Source of the DNA: Monocercomonoides exilis
Lineage: Eukaryota; Preaxostyla; Oxymonadida; Polymastigidae
Reading direction: 5' to 3'
Assembly (NCBI GenBank): GCA_001643675.2
Contig: LSRY02000032.1
Location: 930,001-994,000, forward strand
Length of the DNA: 64,000 nucleotides
This document shows positions 25,801 through 35,765 of the stretch, one piece after another. The translations under genes and the position numbers were made by a program. Positions within the stretch are counted from its first letter, which is position 1, and each line of letters opens with the position of its first letter. The notes beneath the pieces were generated by a model, which did no database searches, was not told the DNA's origin, and was given only the letters and a program-made list of their open reading frames with translations.

Positions 25801-26677
25801 TGAGCCTTCACATGAAGCTGGATTTGTGGCGTCTGATGCTTCATGTATACCTCCTCTTTCCTCGTCATCTTTGATATCTATTCCTTCCCAATCCTCTTTC
25901 TCCAAGCCTCCTCGACCTCCACGCTATGGAGCTATGCTCAAGCAGCCGATACTTCAACCAATAGAGCAGATGGCAGGATTACAGACACAAACATCAATGG
26001 AACAGTTTTGCATTCCCCAGCCAGCAACCGTTCCTCTTCAGCAGCTGACTCAGTTCGGCAGTCGGCAGAATGTTTCACCTTCGCTTGGATCAACAGGCAG
26101 CATGAGGCGTTTGTCGCCTCGGCTGCTGATTGGAGACGGGTATGTGTATTCGCCAGATGTGCTTGATGCACTCGGTAGTGAGGCCGGAACGCCACAGCCA
26201 GTTGCAATGGATGCTGCATGCATTGACTCATTTGGTGGAGTGGGCGGAATGAGTGGAATGGGCGGAGGGTCGGTTGTGATGCAGATGGAGAGAGATGTGG
26301 GGCTCTCTTCTTTGAGCAGTCTGTTTCCATCTGATTTTCTGTCTCCGCCCGATCTTTCTGAGACAAACAGCCAGTCGCCTTCTCAGTCTAAAAGCACTTT
26401 TGGCGAATGGAACTATGCCAATCTGGCGAAGCTCGCGGAACACAACAAGGAACTAATTCGAATGTATGCTTCACAACAGCCAGCTACTCAGCCGACAACA
26501 GCTGCAGATTCACATTCTGAAGAGCCATCATCTTCAACAAGCACAACGGACTCAATTTTGCCTTGTTCAGAATCATCAGATGTTTCTGCTTCACTTTTAC
26601 AAGATTCAACAAAATGTGACGAAGAGTCTGCCCTACCAGGAAATGCAGATTTAGAGCCAGAGCACAAATCTCAATAA
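13849..26677 (+). CDS. Giant AGC protein kinase, MAST/Greatwall/Rim15/IREH group, three exons
   Basis: About 4241 residues from exons 13849-13954, 14008-14123 and 14174-26677 (introns of 53 and 50 nt). Splicing exon 1 to 2 creates CRICEEVVASNQLEEHHNHC, a C-x2-C-x11-H-x3-C finger like that of plant IRE and yeast Rim15 kinases; this fixes the start. The kinase domain spans roughly residues 2211-2735: glycine loop NKGAFGRV, lysine in YAMKEMKK, IHRDLKPDN, LIDFGLSH, then CVGTPDYLAPE and VDWWAFGCLLFE, so it should be active as a Ser/Thr kinase. About 220 residues separate DFG from APE, a hallmark of the Greatwall/Rim15 group. The rest is mostly disordered: Ser runs, a Glu/Lys tract (about residues 460-720) and Gln/Asn runs. 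Two helical islands stand out (INIYDVLFMRALYELGRSAI and AERIIRIVQDLFECTLKAYE). I see no PAS, PDZ or receiver domain. A cell-cycle or nutrient-signalling role is inferred from the family only. Confidence 0.85.
15331..16107 (+). repeat. Coding polypurine GAGAAA-type repeat (Glu/Lys tract)
   Basis: Within the giant kinase gene, about 780 bp is almost pure purine on the coding strand, built from GAGAAA and GAAAAAG hexamer-like units. It encodes roughly 260 residues of Glu and Lys with a few Arg and Gln. Antisense frames through it (poly-Phe/Ser/Leu) are shadows. Confidence 0.85.
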
Positions 26678-27241
26678 AAGCGCTTTTTAAAATGTTAAAT
26701 GAGTAACTCAGGAATAAATATAATATTGAATAAAGGGGGAAAAAATGAGAATTTTTTGAATTCGAAAAATTCTATGTTTATTGATTTGCTTTTATGTTAC
26801 AATAATATTTTTGTGGAAAAAAAGTTTTATGTTAATTTATGACATAGCATGATTTTGAAATTTTCGTATCATTATTATTTTTTCATTATCTTTAATATTT
26901 GAAAGAAAGCACAAACTTAAGCGCTTCTAAATTTCTACTTCACACAAAACTTGAAAGAGCTCGAGTTGAAGGAAACATTTTTTCAACTTCAAATTTCTTT
27001 AATCAAAGACTTTCATTTTCGAACTTTCCAATGAATGTTGGTCATTCTGTGAAACAATTAGTACACCAATGCAGAAGGATCTGATTAACTGTAACCTTTC
27101 GACCGAATCAATTTTCTGTTTAAAAAAAGAAAAAATATTCAAAATCAAAAAACTGTATTTAAGCTAACAAGAAGAACAAAAAAAGATTACGAACTGCTTG
27201 GGAATAGATTGTGAAATGATGACATGGAGTGTGAGTTATTT
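26678..27241. other. Intergenic between convergent kinase and IFT70 genes
   Basis: About 560 bp of AT-rich DNA forming the 3' flanks of both genes. AATAAA-type motifs occur shortly after the kinase stop (around 26713-26730) and may serve polyadenylation. Nothing else is supported. Confidence 0.5.
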
Positions 27242-29831
27242 CTATTGTGTATCCCACAACTGTAATAGCATTTTCTTAATCAACCTGGCTTCGTCGCTGA
27301 CTGTTACAGGTTTCTTTTTCATCATTGTTGTGGAACCTCCATCTTCTCCATCCTTCCTTTTCCCCATTGAGCTGCTTCCTCTTTCACCAGGGCGTCTTCT
27401 CTTATCTCCGGAAGCACTGCCAATGCCACCTGGCCTTGTTGAACGTGACGAAGAAAGAGGAGATGTTGATGACGACGATGACGACGATCCGCTCTCTCCA
27501 CCAACAGACAGCAGATCATTCTCTTTTCCTTTTCCAGTGTATTCACCTTCATATATCTCTGCTGCTGCCACATCTCCATTCTCCGCAAACATTTCTCTTC
27601 CGTGTCGATCGACTTGATCCAAGAAGCGAATGATCTGCTGTTGTGTTTCTTCCTTCAATGCAATCTGGTGTTTCGCAAAGCATTCGCACATGTATGCAAA
27701 GTTCCTCTTTGCATAGAACCAAGTTCCCGGATTCAGCTTCTTCTCAACTGGATGGAAAGATTTGATCGTTCTGGCAATTCCAAACTCGAATGTGCGACGC
27801 GAGCAGTAAAGCGTGCCAATGACCAAGTCAATGATGCACTGGTGCAGCACTGGCTTCTCAGGATCACGAATCAGTGCGTTTTCTTCTTCTTTGTCAACTC
27901 TCATAATTATCTCCTCACCTTCTCCATTCTGCTCGCCCATAACATAGCAAACACATAGATTAGCCAGCACAATAGGAGTTACATCGAGAATTGATGTCTC
28001 CTGCTGCCTCTCAACAATTTTGTCATACATGGTTAAGGCAACTTTGTACTGCTCCTGCACAAACAGCGTGTGCGCCAAATTCAGCTGGAACGCCATCTCG
28101 TCTTCGCACACCTCGCGGCAACTTTGCAGAACTCTTGCTGTTTGTGGATACTTCTTCAGATCCCAGAAGATCTTCGCCATTGACATCATCGATGCCATGT
28201 ATACCTGCACCGCCCGCTCCTGCTCCTTCACCGCAAACGTAGCTTGCTCCGTTCCGATCCCATTCCGCAGCTCTTGAAACGTCTTTGTTGCTCGTTTAAC
28301 ATCATCCAGTTGCTTTGCTGACAATGCCTGGAACAGACGGTAGCCCTCAAACCCATTTGACTGTGCCACAATTGATGCCTCCACAAACTCGCGCAGCTGA
28401 GGATCAAGATCTACTCCAGTCAGCTGCACTCCTCCAGAAAGCACAACAGACTCTGCAGCCGTCATCGGCACTGTTCCCATCCGAAGCGCTGTCGATGGAA
28501 CAACACCCGTCGCCAGACGCAACCCAGCTCCACCAAAGGTCGTTCCATTTCCGCCGATGCGCCCCCATCCACCGCTAAGCTTTGTGGACCCTTGGCGCTC
28601 GGCCTGGAGCAGCTCGCCTGCTCGTTCGTAGTCTCCAACTTTGCAGAGCAATATTAAGAGATTTGCGACAGTCTCCTTTGGAAACGGCGGACGTGATAGC
28701 AAAAAGAACAGCTTGTTGATTGCGTTGTCTGTGTCGTCGTCTACATTGAGAATGGCTGTGTTGTGAAGTGTGACATGATCAAGCTCGTATTCTTCTCTCA
28801 TTGGCATCTCGTCCAGCGCATCCTTTGCTTTATCATCTGAAAAATAAAATAGTTAAAAAAATAATTGATTTTTATACCACAAAGCGAAGGAGATATGTTC
28901 ATGAAATTACAGGGTTATTATTCTTTTTATAAATTCATAATAAACACACAGTTTTTCAACGAATATTCTATTGCAGCTTTGAGATTTAATGCTTCAATCA
29001 GCATTGAATCCTTTAAAAATTCAGGATCGAAAGGAATTTGATCAGAAACTGCTCCCATGTATCCTCGTGTTTCTTATCGGTTAAAAAAAAAATAAATTGA
29101 ATTATTTTTATTTAAACAATAAAAACCTTGATAATCTCTTGTTGCTTTCTCTTGAATATCTTCAATGGATTTCAAAGACATCACGTATTGTTTCATCATA
29201 AAGTGGCAGAGGGCAATGTTATATGCAACATGAGGAAGATATCCTCCACTCGTAATTGTTTCAATCAACAGTTGGGTGGCTCGATCATATTTTTGTTGTT
29301 TCATTAAAATGGCTGCTTCTGTAATCTTCGTATTTGGATCCTCGTCTGAACATTGATTTTGTATTATGTCAGTTGCTCCAGCATATTCTTGCTTTTCATA
29401 TTTAATGGTTGCGTGCAAAAGATGAAGCTGATGAGAAAATTGAGTGTCGTCTTCACTTGCAGCAAATCTGCTTGCAAAGCATGCTCTTTCCGCTTCTTCA
29501 AATTTTCCAGCTTTATATAATGATTTTATATATGAAAGGCGGTAATCTTTTACAGTAGGAAATTGATTCATAAGATTTTCATAACTAAAAAAATACATCA
29601 GTACGTCTCAAATTATATTTTGAAAAAAAGAATGTGAAAGTACTCTTCAGCAGCTTGCTCAAATTCTTCTGAAGCATATCTGCAATATGCAATCAGAGAA
29701 TTAGCAGCACGACTTCGAGGGAATTGTGTTTTCATTCGTGATAATATTCCAATTGCTTCTTTAAATTTTTGTTCTTGAATCAAAGTGTATACTTGCTGTG
29801 TTAAACTAGCGCTTGATGATAATCTTGACAT
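27242..29831 (-). CDS. IFT70: Intraflagellar transport protein IFT70 (TTC30/DYF-1), four exons
   Basis: TPR-repeat subunit of the IFT-B complex, which carries cargo along the axoneme of cilia and flagella. Exons on the minus strand are 29831-29644, 29584-29127, 29072-28950 and 28836-27242, with introns of 59, 54 and 113 nt, giving about 787 residues. The joined protein keeps family landmarks in order: VYTLIQEQKFKEAIGIL, YRLSYIKSLYKAGKFEEAER, GYLPHVAYNIALCHFMMKQY, LIEALNLKAAIEYSLKNYDD, MPMREEYELDHVTLHN and PPFPKETVANLLILLCKVGD. The second intron uses a weak acceptor (GATAAG), but it restores the frame exactly. The protein is longer than the usual 660 or so residues because of a Gly-rich insertion (residues about 330-400) and a Ser/Gly/basic stretch near the C-terminus, before the final EARLIKKMLLQLWD helix. 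SRP72 was considered, but the DPVTLHN-like block is specific to IFT70. Confidence 0.93.
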
Positions 29832-30168
29832 TCTTGTTTTTTGAAAGGAAAATTTAAAACGGTTATCTTCAATGATCTATTATCCCAACATCATAATGAG
29901 CAGGAAACAAGAAAAAAATATTTGAAAAGTTTATTATTGATTTTAGACTTATATCTTTTTTATGAAGTTGATGAGGAAACACCATTTTTCGAATTTGCTC
30001 AACTTGCATTTCTATTCTGATTTTCAATTTTTCAATAAAGTCGGTTTTCATTTTTTCCAAGAATCTGAAATCATTTGCATGGTTTTATAATTTTCGATTT
30101 GAGGTGCAAAAAATAAATTTATTTGTTTGTGACTTATTAGACATCTCCTGATCGTTTTTTTCATAAAA
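29832..30168. other. Intergenic, 5' flank of IFT70
   Basis: About 340 bp of AT-rich DNA between the IFT70 start and a relic of the beta-helix family. Only short spurious frames occur. It presumably contains the IFT70 promoter; no element is recognised. Confidence 0.45.
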
Positions 30169-30650
30169 TTGATAACCTCTACAAATTATGGAGGCTCTGT
30201 CATTTACAGAAATGCAATATTCAACTGGAATAATAATTTAAAATTCATGGCATTCTGCTTCTTCGATGATAATGCAGCAACTTATGGCAGTGTAAACGAT
30301 GCATTCTTTTTCGGAAGTGATATAGCCCAATCTCCATTCGAAAATTGCAGATCAACAACCACAACGAAAAGAGTCTCGAATACAGAAGAAGAAGAAGATG
30401 TTGAGCTCAACAAATGGCCTTCTTTCAAAACAACATACAAAATCATGTCAAATAATGGGACTAACACCAATCTCTGCAGAATCACACAACTCAGTCCATG
30501 CAAAACAATTGAATTCGCTCTTGTTCGCATGACAGATTTCCAAAACGCCTCTCTCACCCTCCTCATCTCAACATTTGTCCCTCTTCGGGCACTCGCCTTC
30601 AGCACTTCCGATGCAAAAATTACTGGAAATAACAATCTCTTTTCTAATTT
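30169..30650 (+). pseudogene. Truncated relic of a beta-helix surface-protein gene
   Basis: An open stretch of about 160 codons with no signal peptide, preceded by in-frame stops and lost in AT-rich DNA at its 3' end. Its translation carries the end of one beta-helix module (GGSVIYRNAIFNW, then CFFDDNAATYGSVNDAFFFG and SPFENCRSTTTTKRV). It then carries the start of the next, with the family signature 'LCRITQLSPCKTIEFAL' near 30470-30520. That order, turn repeats then linker then 'C....PCKTI', matches the intact proteins at 7.7-11.8 and 53.5-62.3 kb. Both ends are missing, so it is read as a pseudogene fragment, probably left by duplication or by breakage next to the repeat zone that follows. 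Confidence 0.7.
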
Positions 30651-31261
30651 CCTTGTAGTTTTTTTTTTCATTTTCAGAGAAAAAAATATAAAACTATTCT
30701 CAATCGTCTCATCTTATTGAGATATCTTCTATGTCATTCAAAATGCTTGGGCTTCATCTCCTTATCAACAGGAGTGCATTTCATCATATATTTTTCAGAA
30801 AGCGTGGTGTCCGCTCAGATAAGAAAAAAATGCATTTTCGTTTCATCATTAAATATCTCTTCTTTATCAAACGTTAACTGAGCTCATAAGAAAATAATAT
30901 TATTTTTTTTTATCTTCAAAAATTATTTATTCGATAAAGTCATCTTCACTTTTAAAATAAAAAATAAAAAATAAAATTAAATAAAAATAAAAATAAAAAT
31001 AATATAGGGCTATAATTTTATCTTGACCTTTTTTCTTTATCTAGACCTTTTTCTTTTTTGTCATGCTTTTAGTTTTGCACAAGCCTGCGATAAATAAAAA
31101 ATAACCAGAAATGTTTGAAATGTTTTATTTTCCTTATTCTGTATTTTTTTTTCAATATTTCATGTTTCACAAAAAGATCGAGGATAATAATAATTTTATG
31201 TTTTGATCATTGACTTGCTGCTATTCCAGCAAATATTTTTTATTAAAAGTTTTCAGCTTTC
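30651..31261. other. AT-rich flank with simple repeats
   Basis: Gene-free DNA with AAAAT/AAATA runs near 30955-31005. At 31020-31048 there are two copies of a short motif TTATCTTGACC / TTATCTAGACC. Related motifs recur at 31329 and, in opposite orientation, near 33185-33225, flanking the foldback elements. Confidence 0.5.
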
Positions 31262-32477
31262 ATATGGGTGATTCTTTTTGAAAAGTCACAAATGTTTAGG
31301 GTCAGTAATTTATCATATCCCCCTTTTTTTTATCGGGACCTAAATTTTCTGGCTCTCAAGAGCGCTTTTAGAAAAAAATAAATAACAGAAAATTATTAAT
31401 ATATTATTATAAGCTATTCCTGAAAATATTTTTTCATATTTTTATTTTAGTGAAAAGATCTGGTGTTTTTTGTTTTATTTTTCAGATCAAAGACTTGCTC
31501 GTATTTTCACGAGCTTTTTGTTTTGAGATTTTTAAGTGTTGTTTTTGTTATTGAACATAACTTCTTTATAATTTTGGTTATTTTTCATTGTTTAACACTT
31601 CGTTTTTTTATTATTTTTTTCATTTCACTAAATTTCGATAAAATTTAAAATAAATTGTGAAATTAGAGTTACCATGTTTTTATTCATTGAAGAATAGTTA
31701 AAAAACTGATTGTTATGTTTATCACCAAAATTTTGAAATGAAAAAATATGATTTGAAGTTAAAAACACAAAAATACACAAAAACATGTTTATTTTAATAA
31801 TAATCACGATCATTGAAAATTGAAGATTTTCTTTTTTATGATATCCGTTATTTGTTGATAATTTACATCCTTACCATTTTGAATAAACGAAAAAACTTAT
31901 TTTTTCAAATGTATTCTTCATTTTATCGAAATTTAGTGAAATGAAAAAAATAATAAAAAAACGAAGTGTTAAACAATGAAAAATAACCAAAATTATAAAG
32001 AAGTTATGTTCAATAACAAAAACAACACTTAAAAATCTCAAAACAAAAAGCTCGTGAAAATACGAGCAAGTCTTTGATCTGAAAAATAAAACAAAAAACA
32101 CCAGATCTTTTCACTAAAATAAAAATATGAAAAAATATTTTCAGGAATAGCTTATAATAATATATTAATAATTTTCTGTTATTTATTTTTTTCTAAAAGC
32201 GCTCTTGAGAGCCAGAAAATTTAGGTCCCGATAAAAAAAAGGGGATATGATAAATTACTGACCCTAATATTCAAATAAATCAAAAATTTCATATCTTAAT
32301 CAAATTTCGGTTCCCGCTCATGTAACTTTACAAAAGCGGAGGACATAATTTGACAATGCTATTTAACACATTCCTGTGAAGTTGCATGAGTGGGAACCGA
32401 AATTTGATCAAGATATGAAATTTTTGATTTATTTTAATATTAAACATTTGTGACTTTTCAAAAAGAATCACCCATAT
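31262..32477. mobile_element. 1.2-kb foldback element (long inverted repeat)
   Basis: Left arm 31262-31644 (383 bp) and right arm 31920-32477 are reverse complements. The right arm is 382 bp once the 174-bp nested insertion and its duplicated TA are removed. The unique loop is about 275 bp (31645-31919). The outer ends are ATATGGGTGATTC and GAATCACCCATAT, so a TA duplication at the ends is compatible. A frame of about 60 residues appears identically on both strands (31463-31648 plus, 31871-32101 minus) only because of the symmetry. No transposase is seen. This is a non-autonomous foldback or MITE-like transposon, or a recent palindromic duplication. Confidence 0.85.
32267..32440. mobile_element. 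174-bp MITE with TA target duplication, nested in the foldback arm
   Basis: The other arm of the foldback gives the undisturbed sequence CTGACCCTAAACATTT. Here the same site reads CCCTA, insert, TAAACATTT, so the insertion point and a TA duplication (32265-32266 and 32441-32442) are seen directly. The insert starts ATATTCAAATAAATCAAAAA and ends with the inverse of ATATTAAAATAAATCAAAAA. The terminal inverted repeats run about 56-65 bp with three to six mismatches, leaving a short centre. No coding capacity. TA duplication fits mobilisation by a Tc1/mariner transposase supplied elsewhere. Confidence 0.9.
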
Positions 32478-33370
32478 CGTAATACATTGTTTCTTTTTTA
32501 TATGATTTAGTTGTTTTATGCTTTCTCGACTTGTTTTTTAACACTTTTTCTCATTTCATACATTTTTTTAAAAAACACGATTTCAGAGACATGCATCCAT
32601 TTGTTTTAAAATTTAATGAAATGAAATAAAAACAAATTTGAAATGAAATGATATCTCAAAGAAAAAACATTAAAATATTTGGATATGACGAACAATTTTC
32701 AGATCAAAATTTTTATATGTTCTGCCATTTCGCTTCAAATTCTTATTCAATTCTTTTTCATTTCAAAATTAAATAAAAATATACAATAAATAACACCTTG
32801 TTTTTATTTTTTATGTGATTAAAAATTTACACAAATTCATATTTGTTCCGAAAATCGTGTTTTAAGCAAAAACAGTGAAATGAGAAAAAAAGGTTAAAAA
32901 TTTAATTAAAAAAGTCAAAAACAAGTAAAAATAGTAATATAGGAATGCGGAATTATGATGCTATGGCTTAAAACGTTCAGTATGAAATATTCGCTTCACA
33001 GCCAGCAAGTCTTTGATCTGGGTCCTAAAATAATAAAAATTTTTAATATTTTTTTGAACATAAAAATCTCAAAAAATTTTTTAACAGAATTCTGAAAAAC
33101 AAAAATATCAAGAATTCTATTTATTTTGTTTTTGTTCTAAGCCTTTTCACAAATCAAAAAAGCAAAAATAAGTTTAAAAAAAACAGGGTCGAGATAAAAT
33201 TTTGAGGTCAAGATAAAATATGCACCCAAAAATAAAATAAAAAATTTAGGTGATAAAGAGACTTAAACAAAAATGTGTTATTATATTGTTATAACGTCTA
33301 ATAATGTTTTTAAAAAATATATATGAAAGTTTTGGATGATCACCAACAGGAAGAGAATTAAATACCGTTT
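32478..33370. other. AT-rich DNA with a degenerate inverted repeat
   Basis: No genes. Segments at about 32531-32592 and 32845-32915 are imperfect reverse complements (shared core TTTTTCTCATTTCA, and CACGATTT-like ends), which looks like an older decayed foldback. A copy of AGCAAGTCTTTGATCT near 33004-33020 matches, inverted, sequence inside the younger foldback at 31484-31500. Confidence 0.45.
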
Positions 33371-33760
33371 AAATTACAGATATCGCATTAAATACCGGAC
33401 ATCGCACAAAATACCGGACAAGATCGATTTCACAATAACTGCAAGAGGAATAATTATGACAATTTTCCTCATAATATATCTCATCAATACAAACTCTTGT
33501 GACACACAAGACTTTCAGGACAGCTTCATTTGTGCTCAGAAAAAATTATTATTGCAATCTCTGAGAAATAAGATAATGAGTTTCTCCAAGATTTTTAAAA
33601 TAGTTTTTTTCTGACCGCAAATGAAGCTATTTTCAAAGTCTCGTTTATCAAATGAGTTTTCGTTGATGAGGTATATTTTGAGGAAAATTGTCATAATTAT
33701 TCCTCTTGCAGTTATTGTGAAATCGATCTTGTCCGGTATTTTGTGCGATATCTGTAAATT
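33371..33760. repeat. Palindrome with arms of about 155 bp
   Basis: Left arm 33371-33545 and right arm 33604-33760 are reverse complements (shared core ACCGGACAAGATCGATTTCA, continuing through GGAATAATTATGACAATTTT), around a spacer of about 58 bp. The left arm has an extra 19-bp direct duplication (TTAAATACCGGACATCGCA), which accounts for the length difference. A short frame starting MTIFLIIYLINTNS is present in the left arm and, with substitutions, as MTIFLKIYLINENS in the right arm on the opposite strand. No protein family is recognised. Confidence 0.8.
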
Positions 33761-33852
33761 GAATCAACTTTGTAAAAATCGGTTATCCAAATGTTGAAAG
33801 CCATTTCACACTTCTCAGCTTTTTGTTATCGAAAATAAAAAAAGTGCCAATA

Positions 33853-35180
33853 CAGTCTGTCCGTAATTAATGTTGATCTGTCCGAAAATTATGTAGATCA
33901 TACCATCCTTATTAATTCAAATGATAAGCCATATTTTTTATTTATTTGATTTTGGATAAACAAAAAATTTTGAACTCAAGTGGATGATGGAGTGATAACT
34001 TTTTTTTCAGAATAGGTGTGATTAACATTGTTTGTTTTTTGTTTTCATATTGTTTATTTAAAGGTTATATTGTTCTTTAACAGAATATTTGGTAATTATC
34101 AATCTATCTAGTTGTCAATTTAACTAGAAAGAGCTCGTGAATCTGAACTCGTTTCACGAATTGAATTTTGATTCCAACAACTCAAATTGTTTAGTTTTTA
34201 TGAATATTCTATTTTTTGAAAAAAATTTTTTTTCTTGATTTTTGTTTGAATTTTGTTTTCATTTAATTCCTTTCAAACTGATATGACCAAAATTATTGCA
34301 TCAGAAAATGATAACACAATTAATAATTTGTTAATTATCGTTTAAATCTACTCTTTTAAGCTTTTCAACAAAAAATGAAACATGAAATAAATTCTTAATA
34401 AAAATCAAATCCTGAAAATGTCAAACATTGTTTAACGAATTAAAATGCAACACATAAACATAAACAACACGAGAAAATACTGGGAAAATTTATTACAAAG
34501 TAACAAAAAGTAATTGAAAAAAAAGAATCAATCAAATTTAACAATTATTACAAAAAACTGATGAAAAAAACATTCAAATGGAATAGCCTCAAAAGCCTGA
34601 TTCATGTTTTACGCAACTCAAATTAAAAACTTCCTTTTTCTGTTTTATGATAATCAAATGAAATAGTTCTATTTTCACCCCCTTTCCAATTGATTTTCCA
34701 TTCAAAAAAGATGAATATAAAAGATAAAAAACAACGGATCTAAAACAAACTTCATGAAATTGCGACTTCATGAATTTATTGCAGCATTTATTCTGTGAAA
34801 ATTCGTAAACACATTTTCTCATTTTGCAACATACTTGACTTCAATTTTGTGATAAACGCTTGCTTTGTCAACTTCTCATTTGTTCTCTTTCGTTATTTCA
34901 CTTATTCTGCTTTGTTTGAAATATATTAAAAAAGAAATAGAATCACAAATTAAATTTATTGATAAATGTAATGAAATGAAATGAATAACAATTTGGAAAC
35001 CTTTCCTAATCAATTACTTGATGATATAAGAACACAATCAACATTTCAAAAAACACATGAGTAACTTAGAATAGAGCGACAATTCTCGTGTCATTCAATA
35101 TTGGGTGTTCGATTTTAGTACTGTTGATGGTATGATCAACATTATTTTCGGACAGATCAACATTAATTACGGACAGACTG
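33853..35180. mobile_element. Mariner-like element, 1.33 kb, TA-flanked, no intact transposase
   Basis: Terminal inverted repeats of about 55 bp (33853-33907 and 35126-35180) begin CAGTCTGTCCGTAATTAATG and differ at two positions over the aligned length. TA flanks both ends (33851-33852 and 35181-35182). Each terminal repeat contains two adjacent 21-bp near-copies starting CTGTCCG. The total length and the TA target match a typical mariner, but the interior is AT-rich and stop-filled with no frame above 77 residues. It is either a decayed or an internally replaced copy. Family assignment rests on ends and target site only. Confidence 0.8.
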
Positions 35181-35765
35181 TAAAGGAAAAAGTCCCATTA
35201 AAAAGTTGACCCTATTGAAAAAATTCTTTCTTTTCTGTAAAAAAATAAATTCTATTTTTTTTCTATAAAAAGGTTGTTTCGGCAATAATCAAGTTCGGTG
35301 ATAATCACGAAAAATCATGCAAAATGGTTTGTGATTATAACAGAGATTTACTGTATATGCGAAAAAAAAATATTCAAATAAGGAACATTTTGTAGGAAAA
35401 TATTTAAATATATTTTCAAAAACAATAACAATCATTTTACAAAAAAGGAGAACATTCAAATAGTGATATGAAAAAGAAAAAAAATTACAATTGAAAGTAT
35501 TAATTACAAATTTGAACAACTACAAAATGGCTCGCTTTGAAAGTTAACATCAACAAAGATAGTGTGTAAATATGGTACAAATCGTCAAAAAAATTTTTAG
35601 ATGCATTTCTTGAATGATAACCGAACAAACAAATAAGCAAAATGAATTAAAAAATTATAAATATTAAAATCAAACAGATCTCAAACATAAATAGAAGAAA
35701 AATGAAATAAAACAGATACAAACAAACATTGAAACAAACAATAAATTATAACACAATGGATTCTT
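35181..35765. other. Intergenic, 3' flank of the LRR-PP2C gene
   Basis: About 585 bp of AT-rich DNA between the mariner-like element and the stop codon of the phosphatase gene. Short frames only; no RNA gene recognised. Confidence 0.5.

Noticed and set aside
27242-29831. SRP72 or a generic TPR protein
   Set aside because: The ordered blocks MPMREEYELDHVTLHN and FPKETVANLLILLCKVGDYE are specific to IFT70/TTC30.
31463-32101. Two identical frames of about 60 residues on opposite strands
   Set aside because: They lie in the arms of one inverted repeat; the AT-rich hydrophobic translation has no start context or homology.
33907-35126. A transposase gene inside the mariner-like element
   Set aside because: The longest frame is 77 residues and shows no catalytic pattern I can recognise; only the ends support the assignment.
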